Below are positions 9,201 to 17,132 of a DNA stretch of 64,000 nucleotides, one piece after another (position 1 is the first letter of the stretch; each line of letters starts with the position of its first letter). A model generated the notes under the pieces. It was not told the origin of the DNA and ran no database searches. It saw only the letters and a list, made by a program, of their open reading frames with translations. A program made the translations under genes and the position numbers. Source of the stretch: Paraburkholderia solisilvae (GTDB lineage Bacteria; Pseudomonadota; Gammaproteobacteria; Burkholderiales; Burkholderiaceae); the NCBI RefSeq assembly GCF_902859875.1, contig NZ_CADIKF010000031.1:1-64000 (forward strand), written 5' to 3'.

Positions 9201-9487
9201 GGCGCGAAGGTCGCGATGATCTCGAGTTCACCGAGACTGTCGCTCGACGTCTCGTAGTAGAGCATACCCTCTGCGCCATCGAGACTCTCCTCGATGATGC
9301 TCCCGACGGTTTCATCGACCGTTTCGGTGATCGCGCCCGGATAAGTCGCGTCGATAATGATTCGAGTGGGCGCGAGCCGCGGATACTGGGCGACGGGCAA
9401 TTGCGGAATCGCCAGCGCACCGGCAAACACAATGGCGAGTGCGACGATCCATGCAAACACGGGGCGATCGATAAAGAAATTAGGCAC
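6293..9487 (-). CDS. RND (HAE1 family) multidrug efflux pump, inner-membrane subunit
   Basis: A 1064-residue, full-length AcrB/MexB-type transporter. It starts MPNFFIDRPVFAWIVALAI, typical of the family, with two periplasmic porter loops and 12 expected membrane helices. The proton-relay residues are present: adjacent Asp pair in GILVDDAIVVVE of TM4 and Lys in IGLSAKNAILIVQ of TM10. HAE1 pumps work as trimers with a periplasmic adaptor and an outer-membrane channel to expel drugs, solvents or bile-like compounds using the proton gradient. Unusually, neither adaptor nor channel gene is adjacent, and the neighbouring regulator is broken, so it must borrow partners or be an orphan. Substrate unknown. 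Confidence 0.93.
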   Translation of the reverse strand: MPNFFIDRPVFAWIVALAIVFAGALAIPQLPVAQYPRLAPTRIIIDATYPGAITETVDETVGSIIEESLDGAEGMLYYETSSDSLGELEIIATFAPGTNPDIALVDVQNRIKQVETRLPSQVVQQGINVFKSANTFLMLVALTSADGSRDPAELSDYLSRYVMRELKRTPGVGSAQLWDADEALRIWLDPMKLREYGLAAADVNAAITAQNAAVTAGTIGDTPLVDGQPLTASVSLKGQLISPDEFGQIVLKAKPEGSAVHLSDVARVEIGRDNYAFWSRLNGKPAAAVGIQLGPRGNALETSGLIRAKLAELSKQLPPGMSIEIPFDNAHFVHVAIHEVVITLCEAVVLVFFVMWLFLRNLRYALVPTVVIPVTLMGAFGAMYACGLSINTFTMLGLVLAIGILVDDAIVVVESVHRVMAEEGLSPRAATRKSMAQISGALIGVAAVLTAVFVPMAFFPGGVGGIYKQFAIAMIASMLVSSFMALSLTPALCANLLKATPAAHGRATATIAMRSLPTRIADEFERSVDQASRHYRLMTSRILRRVGPMLVLYAGLVAVCALMYWRMPAGFLPAEDQGQLQVMIQLPAGATQARTLAVVKRVEQILSRQPEISNVTSVMGWSFSGSGQNVAMAFVELKEWDKRNVDARVLRDRLSGEFDRILDGRVDVQLPPSVPGLGHSDGFVFRLEDRGGLGRAALTSARERLAAQAKADPVLASVHFEDLPDAPRVAIDFDRAKAYAFGVPFERIADVLGDTFGSSYIDDFPAGGRMRRVIVAGQASSRMSADDLLSLSVPNQSGAMVSLSALATLRWAKGPVVLNRYDGYPSLDINGRAASGHQSGEALKEMERLAAALPRGFAFDWVDAAREETNATRQTSLLIGLSLVAVFMVLAALYESWVVPLAVMTVIPLGVAGAVAAVLMRGISNDIYFKLGLITVIGLSAKNAILIVQFARDLHGRGIPLKRAIVEASAMRFRPIVMTSMAFLLGVMPLMVSSGAGAESRHSIGTSVFGGVITATLLGLVFTPLAFYCMVRVTSRRPRQVQDAYADDSDTRMVLWRDGEKERL

Positions 9488-10176
9488 GCGGAATTCAACT
9501 CATCTTTTAGTCATGGCCGCGGTGGTCCGCTGCGACACACATTATTGTTTTTCACCCAGAACGCGATGATGAAGTTGTCAAATCGCAAGTTCAACAGGCT
9601 GGACAATAATTTTTCGATTGCGGGTTTTTAATGGATATGTCGTCCGGCCCTGGCAATATGCGTGCGGCATTTTTCGTGCGCTATCCACGGCGATGTCTTG
9701 ATGCGCCGTGTCGGAACGAAGGCTGCGGAATGTGTTCTGGATGGTTGCATTCACAACGGTTCAGTCGGCCCGGCAGTCCGAGGGCGGGGTCCACGTTCTC
9801 GGCGTTTTCATGCGTCTCGATCTGACGCGGACTGTCCACCCGTCAAAACAACGATGACTCATGCGCCAGGCGAAGCGGACGCCCCACGGACGAAGCTCTC
9901 CATACACCGTTCACGCGCCGCTACGTTAGTATTTTCTCGATGCTGTAGTGAGCCGATGACGCACGGATTAAGCGGCATTTCACTCCGACCATGCGAGCGT
10001 AAGCGCGACTTCAAACAGTTTTCGAGCGGCGAACGGTGGTAACCGAAAAGCCTGACCGAAAACTCAACCGCAAGCGCCGCCACGCTCTCGCGTACCGTTT
10101 GCTCCGTATATGCGTCGCATCCCAACACCTTACTTGCGAGGCGCTTGCATAAGCGCTCCCGCAACAGAGCGGAAAC
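9488..10176. other. Divergent intergenic region, RND pump / hemerythrin
   Basis: About 690 bases between the minus-strand RND gene and the plus-strand hemerythrin gene. It contains an 8-base inverted pair, ATTATTGT at 9541 and ACAATAAT at 9603, too far apart to be a convincing operator. A 169-codon minus-strand frame (9859-10368) overlaps the hemerythrin start; its translation has no motif I recognise. An adaptor or TetR gene would be expected here for an RND operon, and I see neither. Confidence 0.4.
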
Positions 10177-10860
10177 ATGAGCAGAGAGAAAATACCTGAT
10201 GGCCCCCTTGCTGACTCCCGAAGCATGCTCGACGTTCATGCGATGTTCAAGGCGGAGTTTCTTCTCGTTCCGGCGCTGATCGCCGGCGTTCCACCGGGTG
10301 ACCAGCAACGCACCGACGTGGTGGCAGATCACGTTCAGTTCATGTGCGCCATCTTGCATGCGCACCACACGCTCGAAGACGAGTGTTTATGGCCCAAGCT
10401 GACGAATCGGGGCGCAGAGGAAGTGGTCAGAATTTCTCATCTGATGGAGGGTCATCACGCAGATATCGCGCGAATCCTCGATCAGTTAAACAATGAGTTA
10501 CGCGCGTGGCGCGGCAGTGCCGGATCACTACACGGTCCGGCTTTGCTGCAGACGGTCAAGCAGTTGCTTCCGGCGCTGCTCGAACATATGTCCGCTGAGG
10601 AATCGCAAGCCTTGCCGGTGATTGAGAAGCACGTCACCGCTGACGAGTGGCAGCAGATGGCCGAGGCCGGAACCCGACATGTCTCGCAGGAAGAGTTCGT
10701 CCTGGCCGTGGGCATGATTACCTGCGCGAAGCTTGAAAGCTCGGCACACATGCCCCTGTCTCCTTTCGAACAACAGTCGCTGCAGGTTCTCGTGCCTTAT
10801 GCCGAGCGGGTGCATGGTCGTGACAATCATGTCGGGATCAAACACTGGCTAGACCGGTGA
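10177..10860 (+). CDS. Hemerythrin HHE-domain protein
   Basis: A 227-residue predicted four-helix-bundle protein. Spaced metal-ligand candidates include the His and Glu in HVQFMCAILHAHHTLEDECL, the ISHLMEGHHADIARIL helix, and LLEHMSAEESQALPVIEKH. These fit a di-iron hemerythrin-like site that binds O2, NO or peroxide in bacteria. No membrane segment or signal peptide, so cytoplasmic. A C-terminal extension of about 50 residues (PFEQQSLQVLVPYAERVHG) is typical of longer HHE proteins in this order. It stands alone, divergent from the RND pump. A role in oxygen/NO sensing or iron handling is inferred only. Confidence 0.85.
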   Translation: MSREKIPDGPLADSRSMLDVHAMFKAEFLLVPALIAGVPPGDQQRTDVVADHVQFMCAILHAHHTLEDECLWPKLTNRGAEEVVRISHLMEGHHADIARILDQLNNELRAWRGSAGSLHGPALLQTVKQLLPALLEHMSAEESQALPVIEKHVTADEWQQMAEAGTRHVSQEEFVLAVGMITCAKLESSAHMPLSPFEQQSLQVLVPYAERVHGRDNHVGIKHWLDR

Positions 10861-11078
10861 CAACTTGCGGGGAAGCAGCAAAGCTCACCAATCACAAAAT
10901 GCCTTTTATGATCAAAAAATACTAGTCGAGTTGAGAGCAAGCGCGAGCCTCCGTTGTGGGTCGCCGCCGCATTCTTTGCCAACGTGCCGTGCGCGCGGCT
11001 GCGGCCGTTGTCCGGCCCTCGAAGTGGAGCGGCACGCGGCGACCTCCTGCCAGGCCGCCGCCTATCAATGAGATGCGC

Positions 11079-12201
11079 TTATCCGGGCAGCTTGACCTTG
11101 AAAATCGCGAACGGCCCGGAACGGGGCAAATGATTCCTGAACGTCACCTCCCATAAGTGGGAGTCGGCGATGTACAGATAACCCTGGCTGATCGCGAAGC
11201 CATCCGCCCACGAGAGCCGCCCGGGCGCGCGCACGAAGAGGCGCGACTTCACTTTGTGCGTGGCGGGATCGATGTCGAGCGCGACGATCGTGCTGTGCTC
11301 GAGATCGCCGCCGTAAAGCGTCCCGCGCGAGTCCATGATCAGACCGCCGGTCAATTCGGCCGAGCCGAGATACTGCACCTTGCGCGACAGTTGTGCGGGG
11401 CTTAGGCGTGCATCGATCAGCGCGCTGGTCGGCACGCGCCAGTAGTTGTGATCGGTGAGCGGCCGGTAGTAGAGCCATTTGGCATCGGGCGAGAGTGCGA
11501 TGCCGTCGGCGTGGATGGCGACTATCTTGCCGTCATTCGTTTCCGCGGGTTGACCGTTGATCATCAGATGCTGGCCCGGGTCTGCGAAGGTCGAGCGGTC
11601 GCCGACCAGCACTTGACGCGATGTGCCGGTCTTGAGATTCAGCACGACGAGGCTGCCGCGCTTGCCGATATTGGTCAGATACGCGTAACCATGAACGAGG
11701 TCGATGCGCACATCGTTTAGCGAGTCGGTGGGGGCGACGATGTCATCGAAGCCATAGCTGCGGATCACCGTGTTATTGCCGAGGTCGAACTCGACCAGCT
11801 TGGGCCTGGCGCCCGGGCCCGCCGCGGTCAGCACGGCACGCCCCGAATCGAGTACCCAAAGGTGATCGGCTTTGTCTACCCACATCGCTTGCGGCACTGC
11901 CCACTCATGCTCGGTATCCGAGCCGGAGGTGTTCCAGGGACTGATCCGGATACGGGGTCACCGCGCCGTTTTGTGCACTGACTTCGACAAGCTTGTCGCC
12001 GGATTGAGCCGCGGGGGCGCTCGCGAAAAGGCGGCCTTCGTGGGACACCGCGACGCCAACGAGTTTGAACGTGTCGAAAGTCTTGACGGTTTCGAGAGGG
12101 GGACCGTAGTCGCCTTGCGGCTCGGCCGATTGAACCGGTGAAATACCGGCGGCAATGGTTGCACCTAGCAGTACGACTTTTGCAAGCTTCGCTACCTTCA
12201 C
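11079..12201 (-). pseudogene. Major royal jelly / yellow-family secreted protein, frameshifted
   Basis: Two minus-strand frames make one protein of the MRJP/yellow beta-propeller family. The upstream part (12201-11905) has a signal peptide (KLAKVVLLGATIAAGISPVQ) and the first blades; the downstream part (11897-11079) has the rest, including LWVLDSGR, PTDSLNDVRID, LMINGQPAETNDGK and GIALSPDAKWLYYRPL. Removing one base from the GGG run at 11937-11939 joins the frames through SWNTSGSDTEHEWAVPQAMW, which fits the family perfectly. So there is a single-base insertion or a sequencing error. In bacteria these are periplasmic proteins of unclear function, sometimes lactonase-like. It stands alone on this strand. 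Confidence 0.85.
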
Positions 12202-12534
12202 TTTTATGTCTCCGTTGTTAAAAGGCGTGTTAGTTCAGACTGACGAAGAAAGGCGCAGTTCGCTATCGGAGTTTTTCTCGATCTGGAATTGCGATCAGAA
12301 GACATCCTTATAGATCGATGCAATACTCATTGCGGTTGAGACCGGTTCTTGCAACGAAATAACGATTGCTTGCTGAACGAATTCATTTGACGAGATCAAT
12401 AAACCGTTTTGGATTTATTAGAAAAGCAGGTTGTCCGGTTGACGATGAGATGGCGCTCTCGAGCATGGGGACGACACAAATAAAAACCGCCGACACAAGC
12501 CGGCGGCTTTCTTTCGCATATCGCAATCGCGCGC
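12202..12534. other. Intergenic region with VOC terminator and MRJP promoter
   Basis: About 330 bases. The left side of the MRJP-like gene (minus strand) should hold its promoter; the stretch 12240-12440 is AT-rich. The remainder carries the terminator listed at 12481-12510. No further gene seen. Confidence 0.45.
12481..12510 (-). terminator. Rho-independent terminator of the araC-VOC pair
   Basis: Read on the minus strand: a stem formed by GCCGCCGG and its partner CGGCGG closing a short loop, followed directly by TTTTTA. It lies about 25 bases after the stop of the VOC gene at 12535, in the correct orientation. Confidence 0.85.
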
Positions 12535-12945
12535 TTACTTGCCTGGCGCCTGAATCATCTTCCAGCCGTTGCCCGCCGGATCGCGGAAACCGGCATCGAC
12601 GCTGCCGTAGCGGTCCACCGGCTCCTGCGTGAATTCCACGCCGTTCGCTTTCCACTGCTCGTAGCGGGCGCGGCAATCGGCGACTGAAAGGACGAGCGGC
12701 GGCATGGCGCCCTTCGCGACCATCGCGCGCAGGGTTTGCGCGGTGGCTTCGTCGTGGATCGGCGGGCCGGGCGTAAACAGCCCGAGCTGGAACGACGGCT
12801 GTTCCGGATGCTGGACCGTCAGCCAGCGGTAGGCGCCGTTACGCACATCCGTGTGGACGCGAAATCCGAGTTTGTTCACGTAGAACGCGAGCGCGTCATC
12901 CTGATCGTCGACGTACAGGCCCACCACATTGACACCTTGAGTCAT
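12535..12945 (-). CDS. VOC/glyoxalase-superfamily protein
   Basis: A 136-residue single VOC unit of the subgroup that begins NVVGLYVDDQDDALAFYVNKLGF and ends GYSVDAGFRDPAGNGWKMIQ-like (here RYGSVDAGFRDPAGNGWKM). Such proteins form dimers and are annotated as glyoxalase or bleomycin-resistance-like, but the usual first metal ligand His is replaced here (GLYVDD), so a metalloenzyme role is doubtful. Its ATG overlaps the stop of the AraC gene by four bases (ATGA), so the two are translationally coupled and the AraC protein probably regulates this operon or is induced by the VOC ligand. Followed by a clear terminator. Confidence 0.85.
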   Translation of the reverse strand: MTQGVNVVGLYVDDQDDALAFYVNKLGFRVHTDVRNGAYRWLTVQHPEQPSFQLGLFTPGPPIHDEATAQTLRAMVAKGAMPPLVLSVADCRARYEQWKANGVEFTQEPVDRYGSVDAGFRDPAGNGWKMIQAPGK

Positions 12946-13493
12946 GACTCCTCCCGGGTTGATGGCTGGACTGTATCGCCGGCCGTGCGGCGCCGCTTCT
13001 CCAAAACTGCGATCGTGAGGTCAGGGCGCTGCGCGGCCTTCAGCACGCAGGCCGGCACGCGATCGACGGGTCCCGCGTTGGCTTGCGCTTCAGCACGCAT
13101 CGCACCGGGATTGCGGCCGGTGATGTCGCGGAATACGCGGCCGAAGGTGCCGAGGCTTTCCCAGCCGGTCGCGAACGCGATGTCCGTGATGCCGAGTCCG
13201 GTGTCGCGCAGCAACGTAACGGCTTGCTCGATGCGCCGCGTCAGCAGGTAGCGATGGGGCGGGATGCCGAACGCCCGCTTGAATGAGCGCGCGAAGTGCG
13301 CTTCTGAGACGCCGCTGACGTCGGCCAGTCGTTTGACGGGCCAGGCTTCGTGCGAGGCGGCGTCCATGCGGTCTTTGGCGCGCAACAGGCGGCGCAGCAG
13401 AGCGGGGTCCTGCAATGCGTCGGCTTCGCCGTCGATTAGTTCGGCGTGCGGCGCAAGCGTATCGGTGGGGCGGCGGTTTGTGCGGGAGGGCAT
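12942..13493 (-). CDS. AraC-family transcriptional regulator (short)
   Basis: 183 residues, containing mainly the double helix-turn-helix of AraC/XylS: VKRLADVSGVSEAHFARSFK and the second helix set RRIEQAVTLLRDTGLGITDI followed by AFATGWESLGTFGRVFRDITG. The long N-terminal cupin sensor domain of AraC itself is absent; only about 45 residues precede the HTH. The C-terminal tail (about 45 residues, Arg-rich) is unrecognised. It is coupled to the VOC gene through a four-base overlap. Short AraC proteins of this kind, paired with VOC proteins, are common in Burkholderiales. Confidence 0.88.
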   Translation of the reverse strand: MPSRTNRRPTDTLAPHAELIDGEADALQDPALLRRLLRAKDRMDAASHEAWPVKRLADVSGVSEAHFARSFKRAFGIPPHRYLLTRRIEQAVTLLRDTGLGITDIAFATGWESLGTFGRVFRDITGRNPGAMRAEAQANAGPVDRVPACVLKAAQRPDLTIAVLEKRRRTAGDTVQPSTREES

Positions 13494-13506
13494 GCGTTCC
13501 GGATGC

Positions 13507-13566
13507 GGGCTGGCGGTATGCGGGTAGTTTAGGCCTATCGCGCCTACCCGCGATTCCGGCCAGCCC
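13507..13566 (-). terminator. Nested hairpin between DUF1328 and araC genes
   Basis: Outer arms GGGCTGGC / GCCAGCCC enclose inner arms GCGGGTA / TACCCGC, immediately downstream of the DUF1328 gene. There is no T-run, so termination efficiency is uncertain; it could also be an mRNA-stabilising structure. Confidence 0.45.
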
Positions 13567-13578
13567 CTGGTCTCGCTG

Positions 13579-13740
13579 TCAACGTCGCATCAAACCCATG
13601 ACCAGCGTGACGATGAAAATGACGAGGAAGATAAAGAACAACACCTTCGCGATGCTGGCGGCGCCCGCCGCGATGCCGCCAAACCCGAGCGCGGCGGCAA
13701 TGATCGCGATGATGAAGAAGACCAGTGCGTAATACAGCAT
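13579..13740 (-). CDS. DUF1328 small membrane protein (YtjA-like)
   Basis: A 53-residue peptide starting MLYYALVFFIIAIIAAALGF and ending in VTLVMGLMRR: two hydrophobic helices with a Gly/Ala-rich turn (GGIAAGAASIAK). This is the DUF1328/YtjA inner-membrane family, often induced under stress and of unknown function. The start at 13740 is chosen because an excellent GGAGG lies just upstream; the longer frame has no such site. It is monocistronic, with a hairpin after it. Confidence 0.93.
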   Translation of the reverse strand: MLYYALVFFIIAIIAAALGFGGIAAGAASIAKVLFFIFLVIFIVTLVMGLMRR

Positions 13741-14098
13741 GATGTGACCTCCGTCGATTGGGAGCGCCGTGCGACGACGTGCACGGACGGTGTGGTGGCT
13801 GTTGCAAACCTTGTTCCTGATCGGCAATTCGCCCGTTCAGGCGCTATTCGTATGCTATTTCCACGCATTGCGTTTCACGCAGCCCGGGCATAATAGCGAT
13901 GAGCAATGCGAATAATAAGGGTCGTGTTTGCATTGTTTGCCCATCCGTCCGCTCTCAATTGCCACGCCTGCTTCGGCCTCGAGCCACACGTCCAAGGCAT
14001 CCGGCACCACGATACGGAATCGCGACAGGTTCGAGTGTTTCATCCTCGAACTGGAGATTTTGGGCGCCGCCATTGCGGACCCTTTCAGGAATGAATCG
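13741..14098. other. Divergent intergenic region, DUF1328 / ftsH-like
   Basis: About 360 bases between divergent genes. The plus-strand frame of the FtsH-like gene stays open upstream of 14099, but the extra codons look non-coding. A minus-strand frame (13855-14133) has no motif. Promoters of both flanking genes are expected here; I could not fix their -35/-10 elements. Confidence 0.4.
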
Positions 14099-16024
14099 AT
14101 GAAACCGACAAGGAACTCGCTGTGGTCACGCATTGGCCGCTATGTGACGTTTGGCGTGACCGCGGCCGCGCTTGCGGCGACTGTAACGTTCCTGTATTGG
14201 CGGCATGAGCAGCGTCTCGCGCAAGCCCAACCCGTCGCGCTGACCGGCATTGCCAGCCAGATGCGGCACGACGCGTCCGCGTGGACGCGCCGGGAAAAGG
14301 ATGCATCGGACCTGCTGCGCGATATTCACGATCGGGATATTGCTGCGATCGGCGTGAGCCGCGATGCCATTCTGGTTTCGACGCTGCAGGGCGAAAAGTA
14401 TTACGTGACGGATCACAACGGCGCGTTCTCGAACGCGCTGCTGCTCGGCGATCTGAAACCGGGCAGCACGTCGCCGTATCAACTGGTCTGGGTGCCGGAC
14501 GCCGACGTGCGGACGGGGGAGGCGCGCTGGAGCGTGATGTTCGATCATCTGCGCGATGCATTGAGCCTGCTGCTGCCCGTGTTGATGATAGGCGGCATCT
14601 TCTGGCTGATGCGCCGTGAGATGACCGGCGGCGCGCGTCTGCTCAGCAAAGCGCCGACGCTGCGTTTCGACGATGTGATCGGCGCAGGCGAAGCGAAAGC
14701 GGCGCTTGCGGACGTGCAGGCCTGGCTGACCGTGCCGGCGCAGTTCAGCGGCATGGGTGTGCGCGCGCCATGCGGCGTGCTGATGACGGGCGGCCCGGGG
14801 GTCGGCAAGACGCGTCTTGCACAGGCGCTCGCCGGCGAATGCGGCGCGAACTTTATCGCGATCACGGGCAGCTATTTCAGCGCGAAGTATTACGGTGTCG
14901 GCATCCAGAAGGTCAAGCATCTGTTCGAGCTCGCGCGCAAGAACGCGCCGACCGTGATCTTCATCGACGAAGCCGACGGTCTCGGCAAGCGCACGGATAC
15001 CGGCGGCGGTCCCGTCGAAGCGGAGAGCAATCGCATCATCAACCAGCTGCTCGCGGAAATGGACGGCTTTACGTCGAACGAAGGGGTGGTCATCATCGCG
15101 GCGACCAATCATCCGGACAATCTCGACGAGGCGCTGCGACGCCCCGGCCGTTTCGATCGGACCGTGCAGGTGCGCTTGCCCGACCTCGAGGACCGCGCGA
15201 AGATTCTGCGCTTCTACGCGGCGAAGCTGAAGACGGAAACCGACGCTATCGATTTCAACCAGCTGGCGCGTCTGACGACCGGCCTGTCGCCGGCAACGCT
15301 GTCGATGATCGTCAATCAGGCGGGGCTTGTCGCGCGCAAGTCGGGCGCACACGAAGTGGCCGCCGCGCATTTTCTCGAGGCGATCAAGATCGCGCGTATT
15401 GGCGATATCAACGGCGCCGAGCGTGCGTTGTCGGCCGACGAGCGTACGCGCATCGCCATCCATGAAGCCGGACATGGTCTCGTCGCCGCACTGCTCGATA
15501 CCGGCGTGCTCGAAGAAGTCACGATTTTGCCGCGCGGCGGTGCGCTGGGCGTCGCGCTGATCACGAAAACACAAGACAAATACCTGTACCGCGAAACGGA
15601 ATTGCGCAACGAGATTCAGGTGCTGCTCGGCGGACGCAACGCGGAACTGCTGATGTTCGACGAAGCGTCCAGCGGCGCCGCACAGGATTTGCAGGAAGCG
15701 TCGCGCATCAGTCTCGACATGGTGTCGAAGCACGGCTTCAATGTCGACGGCAATCTGTTCAGTCTGGCGGCGTTGCCGCAGCAGTACGCGGGCCTGCAAT
15801 TGAAGAATGCGATCGAGCACGCAAACGTGCTGTTGCGCGATCTGAACGACGCGTGCTTCGCGCTGCTGCATGCGAACAAGCCGGTACTGCGTGCAATTGC
15901 CGATCAATTGCTGGAATCGGAGACGGTGCCGGGGGAAACGGTCTATCGGCTGATCCGCGAACACGAGGAATCGGTGGCGGCGGAGAACGCGAAGGCTTCG
16001 GTGGTTACTCAGGCAGCAGCATAG
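14099..16024 (+). CDS. FtsH-like membrane AAA+ zinc metalloprotease (second copy type)
   Basis: 641 residues from MKPTRNSLWSRIGRY. Order of parts: TM1 (about 15-35), a periplasmic-type region of about 125 residues, TM2 (LSLLLPVLMIGGIFWLM), then the AAA domain with Walker A GGPGVGKT (Lys237), Walker B VIFIDEAD (Asp290, Glu291) and an SRH ending RRPGRFDR. The M41 protease follows with HEAGH (His455, His459) and a downstream Asp in SGAAQDLQEAS as third zinc ligand. All catalytic residues are present. The housekeeping FtsH usually sits beside rlmE/folP; this lone copy has diverged linker sequences (APCGVLMTGG instead of PKGVLLVGP), so it is a paralogue for special substrates or stress. The start was moved downstream of the longest frame. 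Confidence 0.9.
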   Translation: MKPTRNSLWSRIGRYVTFGVTAAALAATVTFLYWRHEQRLAQAQPVALTGIASQMRHDASAWTRREKDASDLLRDIHDRDIAAIGVSRDAILVSTLQGEKYYVTDHNGAFSNALLLGDLKPGSTSPYQLVWVPDADVRTGEARWSVMFDHLRDALSLLLPVLMIGGIFWLMRREMTGGARLLSKAPTLRFDDVIGAGEAKAALADVQAWLTVPAQFSGMGVRAPCGVLMTGGPGVGKTRLAQALAGECGANFIAITGSYFSAKYYGVGIQKVKHLFELARKNAPTVIFIDEADGLGKRTDTGGGPVEAESNRIINQLLAEMDGFTSNEGVVIIAATNHPDNLDEALRRPGRFDRTVQVRLPDLEDRAKILRFYAAKLKTETDAIDFNQLARLTTGLSPATLSMIVNQAGLVARKSGAHEVAAAHFLEAIKIARIGDINGAERALSADERTRIAIHEAGHGLVAALLDTGVLEEVTILPRGGALGVALITKTQDKYLYRETELRNEIQVLLGGRNAELLMFDEASSGAAQDLQEASRISLDMVSKHGFNVDGNLFSLAALPQQYAGLQLKNAIEHANVLLRDLNDACFALLHANKPVLRAIADQLLESETVPGETVYRLIREHEESVAAENAKASVVTQAAA

Positions 16025-16090
16025 GCGGCGTAAACGTTAAACGTCGGGTTACGACGCGCATGCGGTTGCAACTATACGCATCGCCCGTCG

Positions 16091-16999
16091 CTATGCACGA
16101 AAGCGCGCCTCCGCCCACTCCGCATCGCGAGCGAGCGCGACGAATGCGCTTAGATAATCGATCGCATCGTCCGCCTCGCGCGTACCGAGAAAGATCTGCT
16201 TCGCGATGCCTTTCTTGCCGAGCCGCAACGGCGTAAGCGGCATCGATTCCGCGTATTCCTCCGCGAGCCAGCGCGGCAGCGCGGCGACACCGCGTCCGCT
16301 CGCGACCATCTGCAGCATGATGTCGGTCGTCTCGATCACCTTGTGCCGCCGCGGCACGATGTTCGCGGGCGTGAGGAACTGTGTGTAGATGTCCAGTCGA
16401 TCCGTTTCGACCGGGTAGGTAATCAGCACTTCGCTTGAAAGATGCGCGGGCGTCACATACGGCTCGTTGGCGAGCGCATGTCCGTCGGCGACCACCAGCA
16501 CCTGCTCGTAGTCGAACACCGGCTGGAAGCGCAGCCCCGGTTTCATCAGCGGATCGGGTGTCACGAGTACATCGATGTCGTAGCCGAATAGCGCGCCGAT
16601 GCCGCCAAACTGAAAACGCTGCTTTACGTCGACATCCACATCGGGCCAGCGCGCGAGATACGGCGACACCACCTTCAGCAGCCACTGGTAGCACGGATGA
16701 CATTCCATGCCGATGCGCAACGTGCCCCGCTCGCCCTGCGCGTACTGCTTCATGCGCGCTTCGGCGTGTTCAAACTGCGGCAACAGCCGGTTGGCGAGAC
16801 CCAGCAGGTACTGACCCGCCTGGGTGAGGCGCATCGATCGTCCCTCGCGCGTCCACACCGGCGTACCCAGTTGCTGCTCGAGTTTCTTGACCGTGTGGCT
16901 CAGCGCCGACTGCGTGATATTCAGCACGTCAGCGGCCCCCGTCAGCGAGCCTTGCCGCTCCACTTCCCTGACGACCATCAAATGACTGCGCTCCAGCAT
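16091..16999 (-). CDS. metR: LysR-type regulator of methionine biosynthesis, MetR
   Basis: 302 residues. The N-terminal winged helix (MLERSHLMVVREVERQGSLT, then NITQSALSHTVKKLEQQLG) and effector domain are full length. It is divergent from metE with about 130 bases between starts, the classical metR-metE arrangement; MetR uses homocysteine as co-inducer and activates metE. Effector-domain segments (GMECHPCYQWLLKVV, FGYDIDVLVTPDPL, VASGRGVAALPRWL) match MetR. A strong dyad listed at 17042-17072 lies between the genes and is the expected binding site. The chromosomal context makes the name secure. Confidence 0.93.
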   Translation of the reverse strand: MLERSHLMVVREVERQGSLTGAADVLNITQSALSHTVKKLEQQLGTPVWTREGRSMRLTQAGQYLLGLANRLLPQFEHAEARMKQYAQGERGTLRIGMECHPCYQWLLKVVSPYLARWPDVDVDVKQRFQFGGIGALFGYDIDVLVTPDPLMKPGLRFQPVFDYEQVLVVADGHALANEPYVTPAHLSSEVLITYPVETDRLDIYTQFLTPANIVPRRHKVIETTDIMLQMVASGRGVAALPRWLAEEYAESMPLTPLRLGKKGIAKQIFLGTREADDAIDYLSAFVALARDAEWAEARFRA

Positions 17000-17041
17000 G
17001 GCGACCCCACGGCTTTAAGATGCATGAACAGAACTAATCCT

Positions 17042-17072
17042 TGTATGAAATAAATCCATTTTTATTCATACA
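17042..17072. promoter_or_regulatory. Dyad in metR-metE intergenic region, candidate MetR operator
   Basis: TGTATGAAATAAA and TTTATTCATACA form an almost perfect inverted repeat (one extra A in the left arm) around a short centre. It contains the TGAA/TTCA half-sites of MetR boxes, and the span is AT-rich in a GC-rich genome. It is about 43 bases from the metR start and 61 from the metE start, suitable for controlling both. Confidence 0.7.
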
Positions 17073-17132
17073 TCGAAAATTCTATCATCGCTCCCAGACC
17101 CTTCTCTGTGGATTCTCTGGACAAGTACGAAA

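Noticed and set aside
9859..10368. 169-codon minus-strand frame overlapping the hemerythrin start
   Set aside because: I considered a TetR-like remnant (GVSKGAIRYF), but the resemblance is limited to a few residues and the frame overlaps a well-supported gene start.
13928..14098. Extended N-terminus of the FtsH-like protein
   Set aside because: The 57 extra codons have no family counterpart; the TM1 region begins after the Met at 14099.
13855..14133. 92-codon minus-strand frame between DUF1328 and ftsH-like genes
   Set aside because: No motif, no ribosome-binding site, overlaps the start of a supported gene.
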